Virus record (IMG/VR): IMGVR_UViG_3300005432_000002
Coordinates: 1-50,744 of that record
Strand: one strand, 5' to 3'
Length of the DNA stretch: 50,744 nucleotides
Source: a virus
In this document: one piece after another, positions 16,845 through 26,700 of the stretch
How positions within the stretch are numbered: position 1 is the stretch's first letter
How the letters are laid out: every line of letters begins with the position of its first letter
Notes under the pieces: generated by a model
What the model was told of the DNA's origin: nothing
The model's input: the letters and a program-made list of their open reading frames with translations, nothing else
Database searches by the model: none
Made by a program: the position numbers and the translations under genes

Positions 16845-17397
16845 TATACAACACAATAGCACTATTATCAATGTTTTCTAACCAACTGGTAATATTATTT
16901 GTCTTGATAAGTTGGTAATCTACCTCTTCGTTGTATATGAATCTATCTATTCCTGAATAAAGCCTCAAATACATGTCTCTGTGCTTCATAAACTTTTCAA
17001 ATACATGTGAATGATTGCTCCAACGCATGATACTGGAATTCACCATGGTGTTTTGTGTGATCCTGAATACGTAATCGTCCTTTACACCTTTCCAAGGAGT
17101 GCTATCTATGAGAGAAAAGTTTTGAAAGTCTTCACACAAGAAATCAATGTTGGAATTTATTTTGATGTCTAGATCAAAGAAAAGACTATCGCCTTTGTTT
17201 TCTAGCAGAGCGAGTTTGTGCCAGACACCACGCAGGTATGAATATTTTACAGGTAAATCATAATCATATTCGGGTGTGTCGGTGTAACAAACAAATTTGT
17301 GAGGCACAGTTAGATTTTTTGCTATCGACTCTTTCAGTTCCTCGACAAAATGCCTAGGGTATTTGTCTCCCCATCTAACGCAATATACTGTTAACAT
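16807..17397 (-). CDS. GT-A-like glycosyltransferase-related protein with DxD
   Basis: 196 residues. VYCVRWGDKYPRHFVEEL starts the fold, FVCYTDTPE is the second strand, LRGVWHKLALLEN is a helix typical of this phage group, and DSLFFDLDIKI carries D75-L-D77. The set is a convincing short GT-A core. The ATG abuts the previous gene's stop with 1-base overlap; no clear SD. It may work with the methyltransferase that overlaps its 3' end, giving a methylated sugar; this is inference. Confidence 0.6.
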   Translation of the reverse strand: MLTVYCVRWGDKYPRHFVEELKESIAKNLTVPHKFVCYTDTPEYDYDLPVKYSYLRGVWHKLALLENKGDSLFFDLDIKINSNIDFLCEDFQNFSLIDSTPWKGVKDDYVFRITQNTMVNSSIMRWSNHSHVFEKFMKHRDMYLRLYSGIDRFIYNEEVDYQLIKTNNITSWLENIDNSAIVLYNGKYEQVQPANN

Positions 17398-17873
17398 TAT
17401 TTGTTTTGTTTTTGTACAATGTCCGTATAGGCCAACAACACCTCAAGTGGCGTTTTTGCCTGACGAATTTTCTTCTTGTCTTCGTTTCCGTTGTAGTCCT
17501 TAACTATATCTTTGTCAAAAACTTTCAGTTTCAGGTTGAACAGTTGCTCAGCATGTTCTTTTTCACTGTAATTCAATACAAAGTCGATAACACTATCGAA
17601 ACTACGCATTGGACTGTCTTCCATTTTGATTTTCATTCTCGCATCAACTACCCTGTTCAATTGATTCAATGCTTGTTTGTTTCTGGCAACAGTTGAATCT
17701 GCTATTTTGGCCAACGGATACTCCTCAACAAGATCTCTGAAATCATTGTGTGTCATGTCGACTGGCAGGTAATGATTGATTGCACGTTTGCCATCTTGAT
17801 ATATGACCTCTACTGTCGTGTTGTCAGGATCCGTGTAGTATGCTTCTATTATCTTTCCTGAAAATATTGCCAT
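17397..17873 (-). CDS. Hypothetical phage protein, 158 aa
   Basis: No family recognised. The N-terminal third is beta-like (IIEAYYTDPDNTTVEVIYQ), the middle is helical and charged, and the C-terminus is Lys-rich. No membrane or export signal. AGGAG lies 8 bases before the ATG. It is the last gene upstream of the accessory island and follows the 311-residue virion protein by 11 bases, so it may be an assembly helper or a virion component. That is positional inference only. Confidence 0.6.
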   Translation of the reverse strand: MAIFSGKIIEAYYTDPDNTTVEVIYQDGKRAINHYLPVDMTHNDFRDLVEEYPLAKIADSTVARNKQALNQLNRVVDARMKIKMEDSPMRSFDSVIDFVLNYSEKEHAEQLFNLKLKVFDKDIVKDYNGNEDKKKIRQAKTPLEVLLAYTDIVQKQNK

Positions 17874-17884
17874 TTTTATTTCTC

Positions 17885-18820
17885 CTATGATTTCTGTATT
17901 TTAAACGAATATGTGTTAACTGTCGACGGTGTTCCGTCTGGAAATTCCTGTGCTCGGTAATCACTGCCACTGACAAATCTGGTTTGATAATTTCCACTTC
18001 CACCAGTCAATTGTGTGTTAACAATGGCTGATCCTCTCAAATTACCAATACTGCCATCAATGTTATATGAAATTTGGTTTCCGGCTGAGTTGTTGACCAC
18101 ATGATGCCTAATGTATTCTTGCATTAATGCACCTATATTTGCTGTGGAATACTGTTGTAGGTCATTATTTGAATCTATTTGCAATGGAGGATTGAATGTT
18201 CCAAGCACTCCGTCTATACGATGTAGATAATAGTTGGTAATCGTCTGTGGTTGATCCAATGCTTCACCTATGGCATCTGCCGAATACAATGATGTGTCTG
18301 CCCTTGTGTCTGTAAACACTGGTGTAGACGAAACTAATGTGGATCCTGTCACGGAATCTGATGTTGCAATATGATATGTTCCTGCCTGGTCCGATGTTGT
18401 TGTGGCCGCCGCCAAAAGATTGATTGCTGGAAGTATAAAAGTGTCAACAAAATCTGTTTCCGTCATTGCCCTGATTTGAGTTCCTGTCCAGTACACTGGA
18501 AATGTTTTGCCTGTGTCTGATGTTGTTACGTTTGCGGTCTGTGCCGCTTGTGTAATCCTCTGGTATGATACTGTGACAACGCTTGGCTCTGCAGTTGTTG
18601 CCTCACTGGGGAAACTGCCTGATGCCGTTGATGCCGCACCTGCCTGCAATCTGGTGTCATCTATCGAAGTTAGATTTCCACCTGACCCTGCCACTGTCAA
18701 TACTCTCGATGGATTCAATGAATAATAGTAAACTGCTAAGGAATAAAGATTGTTTAAATCAGTTGTTTTTGCCTGTTGGAGTTGGGATCCATTGTATAAT
18801 AGGGGTACTCTGACAGTCAT
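17885..18820 (-). CDS. Virion structural protein (baseplate/fibre region)
   Basis: 311 residues, rich in Ser, Thr, Ala and Gln, beta-prone, no Cys cluster. The N-terminus MTVRVPLLYNGSQLQQ and a Gly/Ser-rich C-terminal part ending NTYSFKIQKS resemble virion proteins of marine T4-like phages. AGGAGCGTAG precedes the ATG, which abuts the fibre gene stop with no gap. Its position after gp6, the giant protein and the fibre suggests a distal baseplate or fibre part. A gp8 or gp9 equivalent is possible, but I cannot show it. Confidence 0.65.
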   Translation of the reverse strand: MTVRVPLLYNGSQLQQAKTTDLNNLYSLAVYYYSLNPSRVLTVAGSGGNLTSIDDTRLQAGAASTASGSFPSEATTAEPSVVTVSYQRITQAAQTANVTTSDTGKTFPVYWTGTQIRAMTETDFVDTFILPAINLLAAATTTSDQAGTYHIATSDSVTGSTLVSSTPVFTDTRADTSLYSADAIGEALDQPQTITNYYLHRIDGVLGTFNPPLQIDSNNDLQQYSTANIGALMQEYIRHHVVNNSAGNQISYNIDGSIGNLRGSAIVNTQLTGGSGNYQTRFVSGSDYRAQEFPDGTPSTVNTYSFKIQKS

Positions 18821-20038
18821 CTACGCTCCTGCGCCGTTGATGGTCTTTAATACGCTCCCTGAACTACTTAAAATTTGTAGTGATGTTGGTGTAGCCATCA
18901 TGGCCGCTGTTACAGTGCCAGAATCACCTGTTGTTACAACCGATCCTGTTACGTTAGGAATAGTGATTGTTCTGTCGGCTGTTGGATTTGCAACTGTTAA
19001 AGTTGTTTCGAATCCATCATCGGTAGAACCTTCAAAAATAATTGTGCCATTCTGAGTGATCTCTATGCCTGATGTTGTAACTGCACCAGTTATTGGGCCA
19101 GTGAACGCTGTGGCATTTACAGTGCCCGACACATCAAGTTTAGTAGAAGGTGATGTTGTGCCTATACCTATTCTTGATTCAGCACCATCTATTGTCATTA
19201 CCGTAGTTGTTGCGCCACCATCGTTGACTTTGAATGTGATATCAGTATTTTGTATTGTGTTTGCCACATTTATTCCTGAGCCATCCACTGTTATTGACAA
19301 GTCGTTGTCAGCACCAACGGTCATACCAGAATCTGTTACAATACCTATTGTGCCTGTTGTGGTGTCATTGGCATCTGATCTCAGGAAAGACGCCGCAGAA
19401 ATGCCACCAAGTTTGTCGGCATCTGTTGATGTTCCGTGTAATTTAATCCCAGACGGTGATGTTGTTAATGTGATTCCTTTGAACACTGTTGGAAAACCTG
19501 CGATTGTGGTCTGTGGTGTGAATTCCGTATCTGAAACAATGGCAATTAAAGTGCCATCACTGTACCATTTCGTAATTGGTTGGCTGGCAGTAGTCGAATC
19601 TGTTACATTTTCAAAAATAAAACCATTGAGTGATCCTGTTGAAGCAGGGGGACCTACTAAAACACTCTGAGAGCCATCATAGTAATACAGTTGTCCTGTA
19701 TCCGAGTCAATCCAAAGGTCACCTTGTTGAATCGCTGTTGGCTGTGTGGACTGATAGGGTACGTTACCTCCCGCTGGAACAAAAGCAGTTCCTGTGTATA
19801 CCTTTAACCTGTTCCCTGCCGAGTCATAGTACAGTTGTCCTTGTATAGGTTTTGTTGGTGCCGTTGGACCCGAAAAATTTTCTAATAGGTGTAAGAAATT
19901 TTCTGCTATCAGTTCTCCATAACCTGCGTAGCCTTTTCCGATAAAACTTAAATCTGTTTGTGTGTTTACAACACCATCTTGCACTATGTACTGGTTTGGT
20001 GATGCAGAACTGTTAGTCTTGTTTACTGTATATGCCAT
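18821..20038 (-). CDS. Tail fibre-like protein, paralogue of the gene at 5148-6773
   Basis: 405 residues. Residues ~1-300 parallel the 541-residue fibre (GKGYAGYGE, LLENF, IQGQLYYD, GDLWIDSDTGQLYYYDG, VNDGGATTTVMTI). The C-terminus is short and different (SGTVTAAMMATP, then a Ser/Gly-rich end), lacking the YADLAERY domain. AGGATACTAATAG precedes the ATG. It lies 3 bases after the 241-residue virion gene. Likely a baseplate-attached short fibre or connector; paralogy suggests modular tip exchange. Confidence 0.7.
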   Translation of the reverse strand: MAYTVNKTNSSASPNQYIVQDGVVNTQTDLSFIGKGYAGYGELIAENFLHLLENFSGPTAPTKPIQGQLYYDSAGNRLKVYTGTAFVPAGGNVPYQSTQPTAIQQGDLWIDSDTGQLYYYDGSQSVLVGPPASTGSLNGFIFENVTDSTTASQPITKWYSDGTLIAIVSDTEFTPQTTIAGFPTVFKGITLTTSPSGIKLHGTSTDADKLGGISAASFLRSDANDTTTGTIGIVTDSGMTVGADNDLSITVDGSGINVANTIQNTDITFKVNDGGATTTVMTIDGAESRIGIGTTSPSTKLDVSGTVNATAFTGPITGAVTTSGIEITQNGTIIFEGSTDDGFETTLTVANPTADRTITIPNVTGSVVTTGDSGTVTAAMMATPTSLQILSSSGSVLKTINGAGA

Positions 20039-20041
20039 CTA

Positions 20042-20767
20042 TTAGTATCCTGTGTTACCGCCTGAAGTTGTACCACTAACTGTGTTAGAAGTTGTCAAGT
20101 TAGTTGAACTTGTTTCAGTAAATGTAGTTAAACTTTGAATTCTAAGTGTGTAATCGATCTGGATTAATCTGTTCAACGACTTCTGAACCGGGTGGAATAC
20201 AACGTGTGTCAATAATTTGTTTGTGCCACCATTCTCAGAACCTTCCCATGATTTCAAACCTAGTTCATCGAACACATAGTCACCATTGAAATTTGTTGTG
20301 TTGTCAAATGACTCCTGTCCTGTTGGCTCACCATAATCAAGTGTGCAAGTGCAAACTATATCTGTGTACTTGTTTCCTGTGGTGTGTCTCACTTCCATCT
20401 TGTTTCTTGATGTGTCTTTGTTGGTTGTTGAGTTGTCATCTATAACTTTGTAATATGTCTGATTGTAAAGTGTTGAATTTGTTCCTGTCGTGTTAGGAGT
20501 AAGATATGTGATAATACCTGTTGGGTCTACACTTGTTCCACCGTTTCCAAATGCCATCTCATGTATGAAGCCTGTCGATTTGTTTGCTAATGAATTTGCC
20601 ATTGCCTGAGACATGTTTTCGTAGTGTATTGCGTTTCTTTTATCAACAATCACTTCGCCCGTTTCAGGATCGAAAATCTTTATGTGTCCCTGCATCATCA
20701 CTCCTGTGTGATCTTGCGGCTTCTTATGCTCTTCTTGTGCTTCTGTAGGTTTGTTGTCCTGTGTCAT
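20042..20767 (-). CDS. Virion structural protein
   Basis: 241 residues. The N-terminus is charged and likely disordered (MTQDNKPTEAQEEHKKPQ); the rest is beta-rich with many Thr, Asn and Gly, and GHIKIFDPETGEVIVDKRNAIHYENM is the most distinctive segment. The C-terminus is a Thr/Ser tail. Resembles structural proteins of marine T4-like phages. No SD is visible; AATAAATA lies 6 bases before the ATG, overlapping the stop of the giant gene. Position suggests a tail or fibre component. Confidence 0.65.
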   Translation of the reverse strand: MTQDNKPTEAQEEHKKPQDHTGVMMQGHIKIFDPETGEVIVDKRNAIHYENMSQAMANSLANKSTGFIHEMAFGNGGTSVDPTGIITYLTPNTTGTNSTLYNQTYYKVIDDNSTTNKDTSRNKMEVRHTTGNKYTDIVCTCTLDYGEPTGQESFDNTTNFNGDYVFDELGLKSWEGSENGGTNKLLTHVVFHPVQKSLNRLIQIDYTLRIQSLTTFTETSSTNLTTSNTVSGTTSGGNTGY

Positions 20768-20773
20768 CTAGTG

Positions 20774-20781
20774 TATTTATT
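20774..20781 (-). promoter_or_regulatory. Late promoter-like box (AATAAATA)
   Basis: AATAAATA on the minus strand, overlapping the stop codon of the giant gene, then 6 bases to the ATG at 20767 with no SD. Matches NATAAATA. It could restart late transcription after the 12.7-kb gene. Confidence 0.4.
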
Positions 20782-23700
20782 CAGGTGAGTTTGTCGGCTC
20801 GTCCGCTATGAATTTAGCCTGTTGAGTGGTAGACCCTTGTAGACCTTTACCATCAGCAGGATTACCATCGGCCGGTGTAGTCCATACCTGTCCTCTCTTG
20901 TGTAGTATTTTGATCTGTGTGGAAATAGCCGGTACACTGCTCAAAGTAACCGATGGTGTACTTCCGTCCACAGAATAGTTAATAGTTGACCCGTCCTCAC
21001 TCTCGTATAACAATCGTTGGCCACCAATGAATATGTCTACGTCGGGTTTCCCCGTATGCTGAGATACGGACGGGACCTGTGATATCGTGAACGTTGCTGT
21101 ACTTCCGTCACTAATGAAAGTGTTGGTGTACACAGTGTCCACATAAGGTATGGTTTGAGTACCAGACGCATCTACCACTTTAGCGCCTGATCCATGGTCC
21201 TTAATTCCTGTTCCAAGTGTGCCACGTTGTAATTGACCTAACGTGTTTCCTGACTTGGTAAAATATTCAATTCTTTCTTTATCAACGAATACCACTCCTG
21301 GTATTATTGTTGACACTGTTGATCCATCTAGGCCAACCACCGGTTGTGGATTAGCCAATGCCGAACCGTTTGCGACTTTGATTTCTGTGTCATCTGTCGC
21401 CAATGTCTCTACAAGTTCTGTTGTGTGTGCCTTGCTTATTCTCTTATAGAATGTTCTGTTCATCATGTCTTTGAAAATTCTATAACCAACAGCATCGGCA
21501 ATAGTTGGAAGAGCAAAGTATAGAATGTCTAATCTATCTGCCTGTGTCATTGTTCTTCCAATCACAGTGATTGTATTTCCTGATAAAGTGAAATCATGAT
21601 TTTGTACCAGACTTTGTCCATTCAGCCAAACATACATGTATGTTGAATTTGATGGAGTAAAGTAAGTTTTATACACACCATCTGATCTTCCTTCTAGTAC
21701 TTCTCTTCTCAGGTTCATACCAATTGCATTATTGAACGTTGTCACTGCCATCTTATCGTTGATATTAAGAGTGTATCCATCTGATGCGATCTGTGATGTG
21801 TTAAGCACCAACCTGTTACTTTCATCAATGCTATAATGATGATCGACGAGAGTGGTTATACTGATCATTTGATCTGCTGTTGGTACCTTACCTGATACGA
21901 AATTTATATTTTGATTGACGAGATCGACCGTGTAATCTGTTGTCAATGTTTTTATAGATCCATTTACATGAACTTCAACTTGATCTGCTGATGTAATTGT
22001 TTTGGCCGGATCCACCGTTGAGTCATCTAATAATCCGTTGGTCACTCCATAAGTGTATGTGCTTCCGTCACCATTGTAGTAAGTGGTGTCTGGCGCTCTC
22101 AACATTTTGCCATTTACTTCCACCAATGTCAGTCCTGTAAACGGTCGAATTGCTCCTGGTGGGTAAGTCAGCACATGAGTAGTTGAACCATCATAGGTTA
22201 TCTCCTCATTCCTCATCCTCATATGGCTTCTTCCTGTGAATGTGTCTGTTCCCCTCATGAATCCTGCTACCTGTATGAATGCTCCTGATGAAGGTGCCGA
22301 GTTGAAAGTCAAAACCAAAGTGTTTCCAATTTTAGTTGTTGAAAGATCTCCAAACTCAGGTGTAGTGGTTGTTGTTGTAAAAGCAGTTGTAGGTACACCG
22401 TCTATGGTGACGTACAACTCTGCTAGAGTTGAATCTAAATTGAAATCTTCTCTTGACGAAGAAGTAAACTGTGTTGTGGAACCATCTCCAGAAAACTGAT
22501 CTAAAACTGCAAAATCTCTTCCTGATATTGCAAAAGTTTTTGTGGCAATCACACTGAGTGGATCTGGTGCAGTGGTAAATGTTATTGTTTTTGCACCAAC
22601 ATCAACTGTGTAATCGGTAGTTAATTTTTTCACCACACCATCAACCGACACTGTAATCGAACCAATTGTCCCAGGATGGTCACCTATGCCGAAAGTTGTT
22701 GTGGTTCCATCTCCTCTGTAAATTCTATCTGAAATGTAAGGTGCGCCTGAAGTAGGAGTGGTGTAAACTTTGATATCCAATGTGTCGAATATCTGTCCTG
22801 GAACAACTTCTTCTGGTGCATAACTTGTTGTAGAAGATATAAATTCGTCACCATCGACATTAATGTCGCTTGGTGCTGAACCAAGTGCTGAGCCGTAAAG
22901 TCCATCTTTTGTGAATAATCCACCTTTTACAATTGAATCTAGTGTTCTGTCATCTGTTGGTGTCAACACTCCATCGTCATCTGCCGGAATGAACTCTACT
23001 AAGGCATTTGCATTTTGGCTTTCACTCAATACAAAAGTGGTTGTGCTTCCATCTCCTGTGAACACATCAGAAAGTTTTCTACGTGTACTATCATTCTCTG
23101 AAACGTACACATGATATACCTCACCCGAAGCAGGTGCAGTGTCGAAAGTGTAGGATTTGGTTGTACCGTCAGCCAGGAATGGTACTGTTCTTGACAGTCC
23201 ATAGTTATCCCATGGATAATCATACCATGCGGAGTTATCCCATCCTTGACTTTGATTAAACAATAATCCTGTTACCATTGTACCACCATAGTCAACACCC
23301 GACATAACCTGTGAAAGTTCGTTGCCTGGCATTCCCGAAGTTGGTGTATAGAAACCTAATATTCTGTCAGCGGCTGTAAGTCCTGACTCATCACCATAGT
23401 ATTTGTACATACTGTTAATGCCGTCATCGAAATCCGTAGTTGATGTGAATTCATTTGTAACTTTGTATAGTTGATTCTCGTATCTCAATAATGTGCCGTA
23501 TTTGTATGTTGTATTAGCCGCCCAGTGTACCACAGTAGATGAACTAGATATCCTGTCAAATTTTATCGTTGTATCAAAATCTCTTACCAAATCATTGTTT
23601 AGGTTCACATACGCCTTGGCAACGTCTGTTGGTGTTGAACCATCTGCAAGTCCGCCTGTGATTGTTATGGTAGGAGTTGTGGAATATCCAAAGCCAACAC

Positions 23701-26700
23701 CAGTGACAGTTATGCCTGTAACTTTGCCACCGTCGATTGTTGCGGTTGCGGTTGCTGATACGCTGTCATCGCCTGTTATCGTTACTGTGGGTACCCTGAC
23801 ATAGCCTGAACCACCATGATATACAGTTATTGATTTCGCATGTTTCTTGTGATAGTCGTACCATAGTTGCCATGGATACTGTGTAAGTTTATCAGTGTCA
23901 GTTTGAACATTCAATCTTCTAATCTTGCTAACGGAAGCGTCGTAGAAAGGTGGATTGTCAAAGTCTGTGATCACACCATCGTGTTGTTCAGGTGCATTGT
24001 ATCCTAGTTTGTATTCACGTAGTTTAGTATGGAACGGTTTGACTTCATTTATGTAGTCTTCGATCCAACTGTCAGTGCCTGTGGTATATGTTTTCCTTTG
24101 GCTGAAAGTCCTAACTTTGTTGACGGCTGTGATGAAACTTGTTTTGAACATCCAATCAACATACGATTGTTCAGATAACACTCTTCGTAATCCTGTAAAG
24201 AACAATGTGTTGTATTCCACAGCGAGATCATTTATGAATAAGTCATCTCTCAATGCTGTCAATATTTTTCTTGTTTCTTCAACCGGTTCTTGGTCAAAAG
24301 TGTTGTCATCGAAATTATCTCCACCTGCAAATCCTGTTCCGTCTTGCGTGTAGTCATAGAGTTTGGTTGACAATCTGATTGTACCGTTTTCAGTACCAAC
24401 ATTGGTCCATCCTGTTGCAGTCTTCATAAACAGTTTCCAACCACCCGTGTCTGCGTTTGTTACTTTCACGTGTTTGCCAATGGCCATATCTAATGTGTCT
24501 AACTCGTATTGGAAAGTAACCTGTTTGTCAATAGGTGTATTTTCATCATGTATCATTTCATGCACGTCAGGATCAGTGCCATACCAGTCAGTGTAACTCC
24601 AGTATCGTGATGTGTTGTAAGTTTGGATTCTAGTTCTGTTCCACGAAGTGCCATCCCATTGGTATATAGACCAATAGTTGTTTGCAGTTTCGTCCGCTTT
24701 TACCAGATAATTCACAGTGCCTGATATGTCGGCAGTGTTGATGTAACTTAGATCTGCGTATGTGTCTACTGTCGCATCGAACTCACCACTTGCTGTTGTC
24801 GGTTCAGGTTCTTTTGAATCTAGGTTCCCTAATTTAATCAATCCAGACAATTGGTTTTTCTTGAGCACTGTATTTGCATAATCTATCAATTCTTTGAGAG
24901 CGGTGTATCTGTCAAGATACCAACTTTGCCTTGGTCTAATTCTGTTTCCATATCTTTGATTCAAAGGTAAATCGATATCAGGAACGGCATCGCCGGCTGT
25001 ATTTTTTCCTACTAGAGAATCCCACCAACCTTGTTCTATCTGAGTGCTTGGTCTAAAGTCCGGATCTCCTTCACGTACAAGTTTCCACACACTGTGGCCC
25101 TGCCCATCAAAATTATTTGTTCTTACATCAACATTTAACACAATAGAATCATTTATTAGATCATTGACACCATATATGTAAAACTTATTGGTATCTGTTA
25201 TTGCAAAATGCTTGATATCCACCGCTTTAGGATCTTTTATTGCATTAGAAACAAAAGCAGATGTATTCTTTCTTTGAACCACAGTATTCCGAGGTATTGA
25301 TGATCTGTTTTTTACCCAGTAATAGAAGTAACTTACAAACGTATCAATCTTGGAATTGTAAATTTGTGTTTGCGTGAAATCTGTATTAGCAATACCTGTG
25401 ACTTCATTGGCAAGTCCTTGTTGTGTACCTGATAGATCATTCCATTCGTCTGGTGTTAAAGTTGATTCTGTCCACTCATATATGTCAATGCTGGAACCTG
25501 GAAAAATCTTACCCCAGTTGTTGTATTTGTATTCTTGATCGTCCTGTTCATACCATATCCATTTGACCGTAGACAGGTCCCACCAAACTTCTCCAATGTG
25601 ATTTTCTGCCCATGGTGTTTTTGTGTTAGCATTATTGCCTGTGTTGTACACAGCCGGATCCCATGGTGACTTGATGTTTATTTCTCTATCCGCGACTCCA
25701 AGGATTCTCCCTTTGACTGGATCATAAAGATCATAGTAATCTCTTATTTGTTTAGTGCTGTTGTTGAAATCAAAAACCTGTCCAAGTTTTTCAATATCTA
25801 TTAATGCAGTTTCTGTTGTGATGTTCTTCCACGCATATTCATTTTCAACTGTACAATCATACCCATACACTGTTCCATCGTTGGTCAAGTTTGGATTGCC
25901 TTCGTCAAATGGTGCACCAACAAACACGTTATTATCGATTATGCACACACCTTTTCCAAAGTCATCGAAAGATGAAACTTCGTCTGATATCAACTTGTCA
26001 TCTAAAACAAATTTAGTGTTGTACACTGTTGCTGTGTAGGCCGCCCCCGATCCGGCATTGGTGTCTACAATTCTTGTATCTTGTAGGTCGAATGTAGTTT
26101 CACCTGAGTCGAATTTCATTTCTCTGGAGTTTGAAGATTTCTCTGCACCAATTATAAGTCTTGTTCCCGCTTGGTTTATCGAAAGTGCTGAACCAAATTT
26201 TCCTTCTGATACTTCATCTGGTTCATTAATCGTTTGATCCAAAGTGTAAGTGTTTGTAGAACCGTCCCTGTTCCATTTGTAGATGTAAACCGCACCCCTA
26301 TCAGGTGAATCTGTTAAATCCAACCCAGGTGCACCAATTACAAGCGTTGTTCCATCTTTGCTCATTGCTATGGAATCACCAAATTTTGTATTCAAAGTAG
26401 ATCCATCTAATGGCACACCTGTAAGTGTTTGTGCTAGTGCAAAAGAGTTCTGTGTGCTACCATCGTCGCTTTGCGATGTTCTTATGAATATTTCTACCTT
26501 ACCTGCCTGTCCTGGAGCCAATGAACTCACAGCAAGTATGTCCGCATTATCGTTTGCTTCTAATCTATGACCGAACCTGTGACCTTCGCCTGCAGATGGA
26601 GCCTCTAACGTGTAGTCTAAAGTCCATGTGTCGTATGTACTTCCGTCAGCACCAATTCCCCATGTGTAAACATAAACTCTTCCATTATCGCCTGCGTGTC

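Noticed and set aside
19056-19670. Plus-strand open frame (204 codons) antisense to the fibre gene
   Set aside because: Val/Pro/Ser-rich shadow of a Thr/Gly-rich fibre on the other strand; no independent support.
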